Positions 1 through 9,665 of a stretch of 22,391 nt of DNA are shown piece by piece. Numbering within the stretch: the first letter of the stretch is position 1; the number at the start of each line of letters is the position of its first letter. The translations under genes were made by a program, and so were the position numbers. The notes beneath the pieces are model-generated. The model was not told the DNA's origin. It ran no database searches and was given only the letters and a program-made list of their open reading frames with translations. This stretch comes from a virus. Location of the stretch: the IMG/VR virus record IMGVR_UViG_3300031857_001520, positions 1 through 22,391 of that record; one strand, written 5' to 3'.

Positions 1-584
1 ATGGTGTTACAAGACGTTATGTAGAATACATTAATCAATTTGATTTTACAGAAACAGATAACACAACATTTAATTTCTTAGATTCACAACTTGCTTATTC
101 TGGTTCTGCAACGACTACTATTACTGGCTTAGATCATCTTGAGGGACAAACTGTATCTGTTCTTGCAAATGGTTCAACACATCCTGACAGAACAGTAACT
201 GGTGGATCTATAACTTTAGCAAGATCATCTACTAAAGTTAAAGTTGGTTTACCTTACACATCAATATTACAAACTATGAGAATAGATGCTGGATCTCAAA
301 ATGGAACATCACAAGCTAAAACAAAAAGAATATATAATATTACAGTTAGACTTTATGAGTCTATTGGTGTAGAGGTTGGACCAAACTTATCTAATATGGA
401 AACTATTCCATTTAGATCCTCAGCACAATTAATGGATACAGCTATTCCTGTATATACTGGGGATAAGGAAGTAGAGTTTAGAGGCAATTACGAAACAGAT
501 GGATATATCTATGTTCGTCAAACTCAACCTTTACCTTTAACAGTTTTATCGTTATATCCAGAATTGGTTACAAATGATGGTTAA
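1..584 (+). CDS. Tail protein, C-terminal part (tail tube/stabilisation protein of T7-like phages), partial
   Basis: The reading frame is open from the window edge (first complete codon at base 3) to TAA at 582-584, so this is the last ~193 residues of a longer gene; the internal ATG at 276 is not the real start. Visible features are an RYVEYIN segment, then 'GLDHLEGQTVSVLANG', 'KVKVGLPYTS', 'QAKTKRI...VRLYES', 'IPFRSS' and a C-terminal 'VRQTQPLPLTVLSLYPEL'. From memory this combination is typical of the large tail tubular/stabilisation protein (T7 gp12-like position) that forms the nozzle below the portal. The position directly before gp13-, gp14- and gp16-like genes fits. The family call rests on recognised phrases, not a search; a P22 gp10-like head-stabilisation protein is the main alternative. 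Confidence 0.75.
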   Translation, partial: GVTRRYVEYINQFDFTETDNTTFNFLDSQLAYSGSATTTITGLDHLEGQTVSVLANGSTHPDRTVTGGSITLARSSTKVKVGLPYTSILQTMRIDAGSQNGTSQAKTKRIYNITVRLYESIGVEVGPNLSNMETIPFRSSAQLMDTAIPVYTGDKEVEFRGNYETDGYIYVRQTQPLPLTVLSLYPELVTNDG

Positions 585-1044
585 TAAACTAATTATAATT
601 CCTTATAAACAAAATCATGGTAAAATAATAATGCAATCACAGATGAACCACATGCTCACACAAAAAGATGCACAGTTTATTATTAATGATACCAACAAAG
701 AATGTATGGATTTAGAACAAGAGCATTTAGCATTTACAGGATTAATTAATGATGAAGTAATCGCTGCAGCAGGTATGAAAAGAATATGGGGTAATGTTGC
801 TGAAGGTTGGTTTATTGCTAAAAAAGAAGTTTGGAATTATCCAATTACTATTGCAAAGGCTGTAAAGCAAAACATAGATTATCTTGCAACATCTAATAAT
901 ATTAAAAGATTACAAACAGCAGTAAGAGCTGACTTTGGAATTGGAATTAGATTTGCTAAATGGTTAGGATTTACTAATGAAGGTTTAATGAAGCATTATG
1001 GTTTTGATGGTGCTGATCATTACAGAATGGCAAGGATATATTAA
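574..1044 (+). CDS. GNAT-fold internal virion protein, T7 gp13-like
   Basis: A 156-residue protein starting at an ATGATG (574 or 577) that overlaps the end of the preceding tail gene by 11 bp, so translation is probably coupled. It has a degenerate acetyltransferase (GNAT) layout: 'AAAGMKRIWGNVAEGWFIAKKEVW' in the middle, then 'LQTAVRADFGIGIRFAKWLGFTNEGLMKHYGFDGADHY' at the C terminus, cut here into short phrases. The LGF-x-x-EG ending is characteristic of phage proteins grouped with T7 internal core protein gp13 (DUF2833). In T7 gp13 is needed for internal core assembly. Whether this copy has enzymatic activity cannot be told. The gene order (tail tube, gp13, gp14, large core proteins, fibre) matches the T7-like late region. 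Confidence 0.7.
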   Translation: MMVNKLIIIPYKQNHGKIIMQSQMNHMLTQKDAQFIINDTNKECMDLEQEHLAFTGLINDEVIAAAGMKRIWGNVAEGWFIAKKEVWNYPITIAKAVKQNIDYLATSNNIKRLQTAVRADFGIGIRFAKWLGFTNEGLMKHYGFDGADHYRMARIY

Positions 1045-1586
1045 TGGGACTAGAAACAGCAGCTTTAGTAGCAGTCGGTGGTTTAGGCGTAGCACAGTAT
1101 CAACAACAAGGTGCTACTGGTAAATTTAATCAAGCAGTTCAAAATCGTAATGCACAAATATCTGAGCAAGAAGCTGCTCAAATGCAAAAACAATTAGAGT
1201 TTGATTTACAAAGATTTGATCAACAATTTGATAAAATACAAGGTGCAACTACAACATCAGTATTAAAATCTGGAGTAGCATTAGAAGGTGGAACTGGATT
1301 AAGATTATTAAGAGCTAATGCTGTTGAAGCACAATTACAAAAAAATATTATGGAATATAATTCTAAAGTTGGTCAAGCAAAAAAAATGGAAGAAGCTAAT
1401 TTTTATAGAATACAGGGACAGATTGCAAGACAACAAGCAAGATCTGCACAACTAAGTACACTATTCTCAACTGGAACATCTTTACTTACAATGGGTGGTG
1501 GATTCAAAGGTGCTGGAAGTTTTGATGGTGCTTCATCAATGGCACAATGGCAATCTAACCCAACAGGATACTCAGGATCATTCTAA
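1044..1586 (+). CDS. Internal virion protein, T7 gp14-like
   Basis: 180 residues, starting on the TAATG overlap with the upstream stop (1 bp). After a short hydrophobic N terminus (LETAALVAVGGLGVAQY) the protein is a long, Gln/Ala-rich helix, with the phrase 'SGVALEGGTGLRLLRANAVEA' near residues 75-95 and 'RIQGQIARQQARSAQLSTL' near 130-150, followed by a Gly/Ser-rich tail. The 'GV.LEGG..L.LL...A.EA' helix, the length and the position are typical of phage internal virion protein B (gp14), which in T7 is ejected and forms part of the trans-envelope channel. The hydrophobic start agrees with membrane association. Function is assigned by family resemblance and synteny. Confidence 0.65.
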   Translation: MGLETAALVAVGGLGVAQYQQQGATGKFNQAVQNRNAQISEQEAAQMQKQLEFDLQRFDQQFDKIQGATTTSVLKSGVALEGGTGLRLLRANAVEAQLQKNIMEYNSKVGQAKKMEEANFYRIQGQIARQQARSAQLSTLFSTGTSLLTMGGGFKGAGSFDGASSMAQWQSNPTGYSGSF

Positions 1587-3043
1587 TGCCAAGAATCCCT
1601 ACATTTACAACACAAGCAAGACCAACAGCAGAAGTAGGTGCTGTTCAAACTGGAATACAAGCACCACTAGATAATACTTTATCAAAGATTGGTGCAGTAG
1701 TTGCTGATTATTATACTAAAGCAGAACAAGCATCTAATGTTCTTGAAGCACAAAAAATTAAAAATGCAAACATAGATAAAATTTCTGAATTAACTAGAGT
1801 TTCTGGAAACATATCTAATCCTAGAGTTGCATCTGAAACATTCTCAAAAGGATATAGAGATATAGTTAATCAATCTTTAGCAGGTATTAGTAATTCAAAT
1901 CTTAAAACATTAGTTCAAAGTAGTTTTAATGATGATGAATATAAATTTAAATACCAAGTATTAAATGCTAGTGGTAAATTATTAGAAACAGAAACTAAAT
2001 CTATATTAGATCAAACAACTACAACAGAAATTGCTGAAGCATTTAAAACAAACAATCCAGAAATTATAAAACAATTACCAAATAAATTAAATAATTTTTA
2101 TGATAAATATAATCCAGTAGATCCAAACTTAGTTAATGTTTATAAACAAGCATTAAGTAAAAAAATAGAAGTTGGAAGTTTTTATAACAATCTTAATTTA
2201 GACGCATCAGCAACATATAAATCTTTTGATCTTGGTGCTTATCCATCTTTAGTTGGTGAAGAAAGACAACAATTTAAAGATAAAGCATTATCTGAAATTA
2301 CTAAACAATCAAATCTTATAGAAAAATTACAAACTTATAAATCAGCAAAAATAGCTGAACAAAGATTTAAAGGAATGTTTGATAAATCAGTTTCTCAAGA
2401 TGACATTCTTAATGATCCAGAAATAAAAGGAATACCAATTTTTAGTGAAAAAATGTTAGCATTAAATAAATCTCTTCAAGCTGGTCAAGGAACTAAAATT
2501 CCAGACTTTGATAATGTATTAGATGTAAGTAAAAAAATATTAAATGGAGATATTAAAAACATATATCAAGATTTTAGAGTTGGTTTTGAATTAACATCTA
2601 AATCTATCTTAGATAGAAATGATAAATTTTCTAAAGAATCTTTTAATACATTTGCTAAAATGTTTCAAAATATTGATAATCCACAATTTGTAGATCAGCA
2701 TAAAAAGTTTTTTGATTTTATTGATAAAGCATCTATAGCTGTAAAGAAAAGTCCCAACTATAAAAATTTAGATTCTGATTATAATAATAGATTAGATGTT
2801 TTTTATAATGAAATGTATTCAAGATTTCAAAATGGTATTGCAACTAAAAAGAATACAAATGATTTATTAAATCCAAAATCTCCAGATTATATAGCAAAAG
2901 ATTTATATAAATATATTCCAGACTCTGCAGATATTATGAAAGGATTATATCAAGGAGTTGTTCAACAAGATATTAAAAAAGTAACAACACAAAGATTACC
3001 AGGCGAATCTGTAGCAGATTATAAAAAAAGAATAGGTAAATAA
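1586..3043 (+). CDS. Internal virion/ejection protein (gp15-like position)
   Basis: 485 residues, starting 1 bp inside the previous gene (TAATGCC). The protein begins with a Pro/Arg-rich segment (MPRIPTFTTQARPTAEVGAVQ) and continues as a hydrophilic, mainly helical protein rich in Lys, Asn and Asp, without membrane segments or recognisable catalytic motifs. In T7-like phages the gene between gp14 and gp16 encodes gp15, part of the internal core and DNA-ejection tunnel; this protein is shorter than T7 gp15 (about 750 residues) but holds the same slot. I recognise no diagnostic motif, so the call depends mostly on synteny and general character. Confidence 0.5.
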   Translation: MPRIPTFTTQARPTAEVGAVQTGIQAPLDNTLSKIGAVVADYYTKAEQASNVLEAQKIKNANIDKISELTRVSGNISNPRVASETFSKGYRDIVNQSLAGISNSNLKTLVQSSFNDDEYKFKYQVLNASGKLLETETKSILDQTTTTEIAEAFKTNNPEIIKQLPNKLNNFYDKYNPVDPNLVNVYKQALSKKIEVGSFYNNLNLDASATYKSFDLGAYPSLVGEERQQFKDKALSEITKQSNLIEKLQTYKSAKIAEQRFKGMFDKSVSQDDILNDPEIKGIPIFSEKMLALNKSLQAGQGTKIPDFDNVLDVSKKILNGDIKNIYQDFRVGFELTSKSILDRNDKFSKESFNTFAKMFQNIDNPQFVDQHKKFFDFIDKASIAVKKSPNYKNLDSDYNNRLDVFYNEMYSRFQNGIATKKNTNDLLNPKSPDYIAKDLYKYIPDSADIMKGLYQGVVQQDIKKVTTQRLPGESVADYKKRIGK

Positions 3044-6000
3044 ATGGATCTAAATCAGTTAAAAGAAGCTGGTTTTAATGACCAAGAAATTCAAGATTAC
3101 GTTGCTAAAGAATCTAAACAATTATTTAATGCTGGATTTAATGCTCAAGAAGTTAATGAATATTTTGGTATTAAAGAACCAGATACAACAGAAATTAAAA
3201 GTTATTGGCAATCAATTAAAGATTCAATAGTAAAACCAGTTGTTGCTATTGGTGAAAGAAAAGAAAAAGCGGAAGCTGCTGTAGGTGAGGTTTTAGTTGG
3301 AAAAGAGTTTGATCCAAAAACTTATTGGGAAAGAGGTGTTGGTAAACAAATATTTTCTTTAATTGATGCTTATAATACAACAGGTGAATTACCAAAAGCA
3401 TTTACGACTCCTGAACCACAAGATACAGGATTAGTTGAGGGACTTATAGAAAGATCAGCAACACTTTTAGGAGATACTCCATTTTATCTTGGAGGAGCTG
3501 CTATGGGATTACCACTTGGAGGAATTGGATCTATAGCTACTGCTGGATTTATACCAGGAACTGTAAGACAAATGTATATTACAGCTTTAGAAAAAGGAGA
3601 GGTAGATACATTTGAAGAATGGTGGAAAATATTTACTAATGAAGGAATAAAAGCTGGTGCTACAGAAGCAGCACAATTAGTTGTTGCATCTAAACTTCCA
3701 AGTGTACTTGGAGTAGATAAATATTTTGTTCCAAAAGTAATGGCACAAGTAGCTGGTTTTGAAGGAACTGGTTATGCAATTACTGGAGAAGTTCCAACTA
3801 AAGAAGAATTATTTTATACCACTTTTTTCTTTAAAGCATTTGGTTTAGGAGAAATTGGAGCAAGAAAAGTTATAAATCAAGTTAAACAAACTGGTAAAAA
3901 ACCATCAGAAATTTATGAAGATTCTATTGTAGAACCAACAATTAGAGAAGATGTTGGAAGTAAAAATATTGAAATAGCAAGAGCATACGAACCTTTAGTT
4001 GAAAAAAAAGTAGAACCACCAAAAGTTGTAGAAACTATTAAATCAGAAAAATCTATAGATCCAGATATTGCTAAAGTACAAGAAAAAATATCTTCTAATA
4101 ATACAGAAATTAAAACAAATTTTAAAGATTTAAAAAACAATTTAGTTTTTGATTGGTTAGATAAATTACATCCAATATCAAGAGCTGTTGCAGAAGCTGA
4201 AAAAATAGGAGTTAAAGCACAAGAAGGAACTCTTAATCCTTATGAACTTGCTAGACTTCAACCTGGAATGATTGGTAGAGGCGAACATTTTTTAAAATAT
4301 GGAACATTAGATTTTAAAAGTTTAGAAAACAAAAGTAAACCATTAACAACAATATTAGAACCAGTCATTAAAGATATGACAACTTATAATGAATTTAAGG
4401 CTTATGCAGTTTCTAGAAGAGTATTAGAAAAATCTAAACAAGGATATGAAACTGGTATTGATATAAAAGCAGCAGAAAATACAGTTAGAAAATTAGATAT
4501 TAAATATAAAGAAACATTTAAAGAATTAGGAGAATATCAAAACAATTTATTAAAATATTTAAAAGATTCAGGAATAGTAAATGAAAAAACATATAATGCA
4601 ATGTTAGAAGCAAACAAAGATTACGTTCCTTTCTTTAGAGTATTAGAAGACTTGGGTAAAGATGGAACAATTTCTAAATCAGTTGCTAATCCACTTAAAA
4701 GATTTAAAGGAAGTGAAAAAGAAATAGCAGACCCTATTGAAAGTATTTATAAAAATACATTACATTTTGTAACTCTTGCAGAACGCAATCGTTCATTAGT
4801 TGAATTTATTAAAATGGTTGAACAAACTAAAACAATAGATCCTACTGCATTTAAAGAAGTATCTAAATTAAAACCTAAAATGACAAGAACTAAGATTACA
4901 TTAGAAGAATTAGAAAATGTTGTAACTGATATTTCTAAAATAGATAAAACTGCATTAGAAGGATTTGAAATATTTAGAAGAACTCAACAACAACTTGGTA
5001 AAAATGAAGTTGCTATATTTAGAGATGGTAAAAGAGAAGTTTGGGATTTAGGTTCTGATTTATCTAGATCTTGGAAGTATTCAACTGATGTATCACAAAA
5101 ATTAGTTAGTAGCATTATTAGTTTACCCACAAGAACATTAAGAGCTGGAGCTACATTAGCACCTGAGTTCTTTTTAAGAAACGCAATGAGAGATACAATG
5201 TCTGCAACTGTGTTTAGCAGAAATGGATTTAAACTAGGATTAGACACAGTAAGAGGAATGATTACGCAAATATATGCAAAGGGTTCTGAAATATTTCCTA
5301 AACTTGCAAAAGAAAAAGAATCTAAAACATATCAAGATTTAATAAAATCTGGTGCATTACAATCTTCTTATGTAGCATTTGATAGAAATTATTTTTCAAA
5401 AAACATTGCAAAAGAATTAACATCAAGACCAGTTTATAATGTTGTTACCAAACCATTAGAAGCATTAAGAATAATGACTGAGTTTTTTGAAAATGCAACA
5501 AGACTTGGTGAGTTTCAAAAGGCTTATACAAATTCAATTAAAAAAGGATTAAATCATAAACAAGCAGTTGAAAGAGCTGGATTTGAAGCTAGAAATATAT
5601 CTTTAGATTTTCAAAGAATGGGTGCAAAAATGTCTGCAGTTAATTCTGTAGTTGCGTTTTTTAATGCTAGAGTTCAAGGTTATTTAAAATTATATGAAAC
5701 ATTTAAAAATCCAGAAACAAGATCAAAAGCATTATATACAGTTGGTGCTAGTATTACTTTACCATCTATTCTTCTTTGGATCGCAAACCATGAAGATGAG
5801 AGATATAAAGAATTACCACAGTGGCAAAAAGATTTATTTTGGATTGTAATTACTGGTGAAGGTAAAGATACTATTGTTTGGAGAATACCTAAGCCATTTG
5901 AATTAGGTTATATATTTGGAACTTTACCAGAGAGAGCATTAGATTTTGTTAAAACAAAAGATCCAACTGCTATTAAAAAATTTATAGAAACTTTAGCATT

Positions 6001-6703
6001 TGATAATGCAACAAGTTTAATTCCAGTTCCTGATATTGCTAAGCCTCTAGTAGAAGCATGGAGTAATAAAAGTTTATTTACTAAAAAACCAATCGTGCCA
6101 AGATCTTTAGAAGGTGTACTTCCTGAATATCAATATACAGAATATACTTCTGAAACATCTAAAATATTAGGAAAGTTAATTAGACAAATATCTGGTGAGT
6201 ATTCTGGAATATCTTCTCCTGTTAGAATTGAATCAACTATTAATAACTGGACTGGTACATTAGGTAGAACATTTACATCAGTATTAGATAAAGCGTTGAT
6301 TGCTTCTGGTATTGTAGATGATCCTATTAAACCAGAAGAAACATTATCAGATATTCCAATTATAAGAGCCTTTGTTGTTCGTAATCCTTCAGCTAGTTCT
6401 GAATATATAACTACGTTCTATGATAAATATGAAAAGGTTAATAAAATATTTAATACCATAGATAAGTTACAAAAGTCTGGTAACTTTGACGAAGCAAATA
6501 AATTGATAGTTAATCTTCCAGTAGAAGCATCTATTTTAAAATCAAGTTACAAAATAATACAAGATAATGATCAAAGGATTAGAAGTATTTATAACAGTAA
6601 ATTATTTACTCCTAATGAGAAAAGACAATTAATAGATGAAATGTATCGTCAAATGATTGATATAAGTAAATACTCTTTAGAAGCAATAAAAGATATTAAA
6701 TAA
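3044..6703 (+). CDS. Large internal virion/ejection protein (gp16-like position, LPD38-like region)
   Basis: 1219 residues, starting directly after the previous stop. The N terminus holds two copies of an L-x-x-AGFN-x-QE-[IV]-x-x-Y motif at residues 6-19 and 27-40, 21 residues apart. A glycine-rich hydrophobic stretch lies at about 146-172. Around residues 648-720 are 'AIFRDGKREVWDLGSDLS' and 'PEFFLRNAMRDT', which I recall from the 'large polyvalent protein-associated domain' LPD38 of phage polyproteins. A further hydrophobic segment (YTVGASITLPSILLWIA) lies near 896-912. No lytic transglycosylase motif like that of T7 gp16 is evident at the N terminus. Its length and position (last gene before the tail fibre) suggest the giant core protein ejected into the host with the DNA. 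Family details are from memory. Confidence 0.55.
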   Translation: MDLNQLKEAGFNDQEIQDYVAKESKQLFNAGFNAQEVNEYFGIKEPDTTEIKSYWQSIKDSIVKPVVAIGERKEKAEAAVGEVLVGKEFDPKTYWERGVGKQIFSLIDAYNTTGELPKAFTTPEPQDTGLVEGLIERSATLLGDTPFYLGGAAMGLPLGGIGSIATAGFIPGTVRQMYITALEKGEVDTFEEWWKIFTNEGIKAGATEAAQLVVASKLPSVLGVDKYFVPKVMAQVAGFEGTGYAITGEVPTKEELFYTTFFFKAFGLGEIGARKVINQVKQTGKKPSEIYEDSIVEPTIREDVGSKNIEIARAYEPLVEKKVEPPKVVETIKSEKSIDPDIAKVQEKISSNNTEIKTNFKDLKNNLVFDWLDKLHPISRAVAEAEKIGVKAQEGTLNPYELARLQPGMIGRGEHFLKYGTLDFKSLENKSKPLTTILEPVIKDMTTYNEFKAYAVSRRVLEKSKQGYETGIDIKAAENTVRKLDIKYKETFKELGEYQNNLLKYLKDSGIVNEKTYNAMLEANKDYVPFFRVLEDLGKDGTISKSVANPLKRFKGSEKEIADPIESIYKNTLHFVTLAERNRSLVEFIKMVEQTKTIDPTAFKEVSKLKPKMTRTKITLEELENVVTDISKIDKTALEGFEIFRRTQQQLGKNEVAIFRDGKREVWDLGSDLSRSWKYSTDVSQKLVSSIISLPTRTLRAGATLAPEFFLRNAMRDTMSATVFSRNGFKLGLDTVRGMITQIYAKGSEIFPKLAKEKESKTYQDLIKSGALQSSYVAFDRNYFSKNIAKELTSRPVYNVVTKPLEALRIMTEFFENATRLGEFQKAYTNSIKKGLNHKQAVERAGFEARNISLDFQRMGAKMSAVNSVVAFFNARVQGYLKLYETFKNPETRSKALYTVGASITLPSILLWIANHEDERYKELPQWQKDLFWIVITGEGKDTIVWRIPKPFELGYIFGTLPERALDFVKTKDPTAIKKFIETLAFDNATSLIPVPDIAKPLVEAWSNKSLFTKKPIVPRSLEGVLPEYQYTEYTSETSKILGKLIRQISGEYSGISSPVRIESTINNWTGTLGRTFTSVLDKALIASGIVDDPIKPEETLSDIPIIRAFVVRNPSASSEYITTFYDKYEKVNKIFNTIDKLQKSGNFDEANKLIVNLPVEASILKSSYKIIQDNDQRIRSIYNSKLFTPNEKRQLIDEMYRQMIDISKYSLEAIKDIK

Positions 6704-6740
6704 TATAGACACAAACATTAAAATATAATAAAGGAACTTT

Positions 6741-9665
6741 ATGACAATATCTTCAACTACAGTTAAGAACAGTTATAGTGGTGATGGCTCAACTACCACG
6801 TTTACATATACATTTAAGATATTCCAAGACTCAGATATTCAAGTAATCATTCGTGCTGCTAATGGTACAGAAACCATTAAGACTATTACAACTCATTATA
6901 CAGTTACAGGTGCTGGTGTATCTACAGGTGGTACAGTTGTATTTACATCTGGTAACATTCCAACCTCAACACAAACAGTTGTATTAAGACGTAACATTCC
7001 ACAAACACAAGCAATAGATTATATTGCTAACGATCCATTCCCTGCTGAATCCCATGAAGAAGGATTAGACAGAGCAACAATGGCAATTCAACAATTGCAA
7101 GAAGAAGTAACAAGATCTTTAAAATTATCTAAAACAAATACAATGACATCTACAGAGTTTACTGTGGGTGCTACTGCTCGTGCTAATAAGATTTTAGCAT
7201 TTGATACTAATGGAGAAATATCAGTTACTCAAGAACTTGGAACTAATAGAGGTTCATGGAGTTCTGGTGTTACTTTTAATGCTAGGGATATTGTAAAAGA
7301 TTCATCTAACAATAACGTATATCTTTGTAACACAACTCACACATCTACAGGTTCTACTCCTATCAGTTCTAATACTGATGTAGCTAAATGGGATTTAATT
7401 GTTGATGCACAATCTGCAACTAACAGTGCAAACGCAGCTGCAAATCACGCATCCAACTCTTCAAACTTTGCTAACAATTCATCTAATAGTGCTAACGCTT
7501 CAGCAAACCATGCTAGTAACTCATCTAATTTCGCAAACAATAGTTCTAATAGTGCATCTAATGCTGCTAACTCTGAAGCAAGTGTAAGTGCTAATGCTAA
7601 CGCATCTGCAAACTCTGCAGCAAACTCATCTAACTTTGCAAACAATTCTAGCAACAGTGCAAACTCTGCATCTAATCATTCTGCTAATAGTTCTAACTTT
7701 GCTAACAACAGTTCTAATCACGCATCTAACAGTTCTAATTTTGCAAACAATTCTAGTAACTCTGCAAATGCGTCATCTAATCATGCAAGTAATTCATCTA
7801 ATCATTCAGCGAATAGTTCTAACTTTGCAAACAACAGTTCTAATTCAGCTAATGATGCAAGTAACCATGCTTCAAACAGTTCTAATCATGCGTCTAATAG
7901 TTCTAACCATGCTGCGAACTCTAGCAACTTTGCTAACAACTCTAGCAATCATGCTTCAAATTCTAGTAACTTTGCTAACAACTCAAGCAACTTTGCAAAC
8001 ACTGCTTCTGATGCAGCCAATGCAGCTAATGCCGCAAGAGATACAGCAATAACATTGGTAGATAATTTTGAAGATGTTTACTTAGGTTCAAAAACAGATG
8101 ATCCTACAGTAGATAATGATGGTGATGCTTTAACAGCAGGAGATTTATATTACAATTCAGTAGGTAATGTTTTAAAATATTATACAGGTTCTGCTTGGGT
8201 AGCAATTACATCAGGTGGTATTACAGATTTAGTACAAGACACAACGCCACAACTTGGTGGTATGTTAGATGTCAATGGACAATCTATTGGTGATGGTACA
8301 TTAGAATTAGTTAAATTTGCAGAAACAGCAAGTGCTGTTAATGAAATTACAGTAACAAATTCTGCTACTGGTAATGCACCAGAAATATCAGCTACTGGAG
8401 ATGATACAAATATTGATCTTAAACTTACTCCAAAGGGTACTGGTAAATTAAATTTAGATGGAATTAAATTCCCTAATGCTGATGGTACAGCAAATCAAGT
8501 ATTAAAAACTGATGGTTCAGGTAACTTATCATTTACAACATTAACATCAGATGGAACTGCTGATTGGGACACAACTGTTAAAACAACAGGATTTACTGCT
8601 ACTGCTAATAAAGGATATTTTTGTAATACTACTTCTGCAGGATTTACAGTAACATTACCCGCAACTCCAAGTGCTGGAGATGAAATTATACTTTTAGATT
8701 ACGCAGGAACTTTTGATACCTTTGCTTTAACTATTAATCCTAATGGTGGTAAAATAGAAGGTGGAACATCTAACCTAAAATTATCTGGTGAAAGAGAAGG
8801 AGTAAGATTAGTTTATATAGATTCAACACAAGGTTGGTTAGCTTATTCAGGAATTAATGAAGGAACAGATGCCTTAGCACCAATAACTTATTCAGTAGAT
8901 TTTTTAGTAGTAGCTGGAGGAGGTGGTGGTGGTAGAGGTGATGGAGGAGGAGGCGGTGCTGGAGGATATAGAACATCAACTCAAACAGTATCACCAGGAA
9001 CAGTAATTACAGTAACAGTAGGAGATGGTGGTGCAGGAAGAGCAAGTACAAATGGTCAAGGTACTTCTGGTACAGACTCATCTATTTCAGGCACAGGTTT
9101 ATCAACGATAACTTCTGCTGGAGGTGGAGGCGGTGGAGGTGTTTCAGTAGGTTTAAATGGTGGTTCTGGAGGAGGTGGTTCTGGTGCTAATGCAGGAGGA
9201 AATGGAAACACACCAAGTACTTCACCAAGTCAAGGAAATAATGGAGGATCTGGATTTTCTGGTAATGCTGGTGGTGGTGGTGGTGGAGCTAGTGCTGTTG
9301 GTGAAAGTTCACCTTCCCAAGTTGGTGGTGCAGGAGGAGCTGGAACAGCTTCTTCAATTACAGGTTCTTCAGTTACAAGAGCAGGAGGTGGTGGAGGTAG
9401 AGGTGATAATGTAAATGGTGCTGGTGGAGCAGGAGGTGGTGGAGCTGCTGCTGCAGGAGATGCAACAGCAGGAACAGTAAATACTGGAGGAGGTGGAGGT
9501 GGAACAGCTAGTGGTACAGGTGGTGCTGGAGGAAAAGGAGTTGTTATATTAAGTATGCCAGATGGAGATTATTCAACAACTACAACTGGATCTCCAACTG
9601 TTGCTACAGGAGTTTCAGGAAAAACAGTTTTAACATTTAATGGTTCAGGGAGTTACACAACATAA
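6741..9665 (+). CDS. Tail fibre protein with T7-type N terminus and glycine-rich tip
   Basis: 974 residues with a clear ribosome site (AAAGGAAC, about 5 bp before ATG). Residues 1 to ~125 ('NSYSGDGSTTTFTYTFKIF', 'VVLRRNIPQTQAIDYI', 'DPFPAESHEEGLDRATMAIQQL') match the conserved N-terminal domain of T7-type tail fibres that docks to the tail. Residues ~229-424 are 28 near-perfect 7-residue repeats made of Ser, Asn, Ala, His and Phe. Residues ~425-720 hold beta-rich segments typical of fibre shafts ('YLGSKTDDPTVDNDGDAL', 'DLKLTPKGTGKLNLDGI'). From ~721 to ~935 the protein becomes a series of poly-glycine runs, as in glycine-rich adhesin tips such as phage S16 gp38. Likely role: host receptor binding. 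The stop overlaps the next ATG by 1 bp. Confidence 0.85.
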   Translation: MTISSTTVKNSYSGDGSTTTFTYTFKIFQDSDIQVIIRAANGTETIKTITTHYTVTGAGVSTGGTVVFTSGNIPTSTQTVVLRRNIPQTQAIDYIANDPFPAESHEEGLDRATMAIQQLQEEVTRSLKLSKTNTMTSTEFTVGATARANKILAFDTNGEISVTQELGTNRGSWSSGVTFNARDIVKDSSNNNVYLCNTTHTSTGSTPISSNTDVAKWDLIVDAQSATNSANAAANHASNSSNFANNSSNSANASANHASNSSNFANNSSNSASNAANSEASVSANANASANSAANSSNFANNSSNSANSASNHSANSSNFANNSSNHASNSSNFANNSSNSANASSNHASNSSNHSANSSNFANNSSNSANDASNHASNSSNHASNSSNHAANSSNFANNSSNHASNSSNFANNSSNFANTASDAANAANAARDTAITLVDNFEDVYLGSKTDDPTVDNDGDALTAGDLYYNSVGNVLKYYTGSAWVAITSGGITDLVQDTTPQLGGMLDVNGQSIGDGTLELVKFAETASAVNEITVTNSATGNAPEISATGDDTNIDLKLTPKGTGKLNLDGIKFPNADGTANQVLKTDGSGNLSFTTLTSDGTADWDTTVKTTGFTATANKGYFCNTTSAGFTVTLPATPSAGDEIILLDYAGTFDTFALTINPNGGKIEGGTSNLKLSGEREGVRLVYIDSTQGWLAYSGINEGTDALAPITYSVDFLVVAGGGGGGRGDGGGGGAGGYRTSTQTVSPGTVITVTVGDGGAGRASTNGQGTSGTDSSISGTGLSTITSAGGGGGGGVSVGLNGGSGGGGSGANAGGNGNTPSTSPSQGNNGGSGFSGNAGGGGGGASAVGESSPSQVGGAGGAGTASSITGSSVTRAGGGGGRGDNVNGAGGAGGGGAAAAGDATAGTVNTGGGGGGTASGTGGAGGKGVVILSMPDGDYSTTTTGSPTVATGVSGKTVLTFNGSGSYTT
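7425..8012 (+). repeat. 28 tandem 7-codon repeats in the tail fibre gene
   Basis: Residues 229-424 of the fibre split cleanly into 28 heptads such as HASNSSN, FANNSSN, SANASAN and HSANSSN. Position 1 is H, F or S, and positions 6-7 are nearly always SN. The repeats differ at the DNA level by synonymous changes (AGT/TCT/TCA for Ser; AAT/AAC for Asn), so the protein pattern is better conserved than the DNA. The strongly skewed content also produces long open frames in the other reading frames here; these are not genes. Confidence 0.85.
8905..9540 (+). repeat. Glycine-rich low-complexity coding region (fibre tip)
   Basis: Codons GGA/GGT/GGC dominate, giving repeated G(4-7) runs separated by short Ala/Ser/Thr/Asn spacers, for example AGGGGGGRG, GGGGGGASA and GGAGGKG. 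About 210 residues are affected. The region is markedly less AT-rich than its surroundings because of Gly codons. Confidence 0.8.

Noticed and set aside
276-584. A 102-residue gene beginning at ATG 276
   Set aside because: The same frame is open to the window edge and the upstream part encodes matching tail-protein sequence, so this is the end of a longer gene.
4984-5247. Minus-strand open frame inside the large virion protein gene
   Set aside because: Antisense shadow of the 1219-residue gene without a ribosome site or recognisable product.
6724-6729. TATAAT before the tail fibre gene as a promoter
   Set aside because: No -35 at proper spacing, and the RNA would start at or after the AAGGA ribosome site.
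7399-8052. Long open frames on both strands in the fibre repeat region
   Set aside because: They are shadows created by the repetitive Ser/Asn/Ala codons; their products are Leu/Thr/Gln low-complexity with no ribosome sites.
9157-9414. Open frame rich in Val, Leu and Glu over the glycine-rich tip
   Set aside because: A frame shift of poly-Gly codons; no start signals and low-complexity product.
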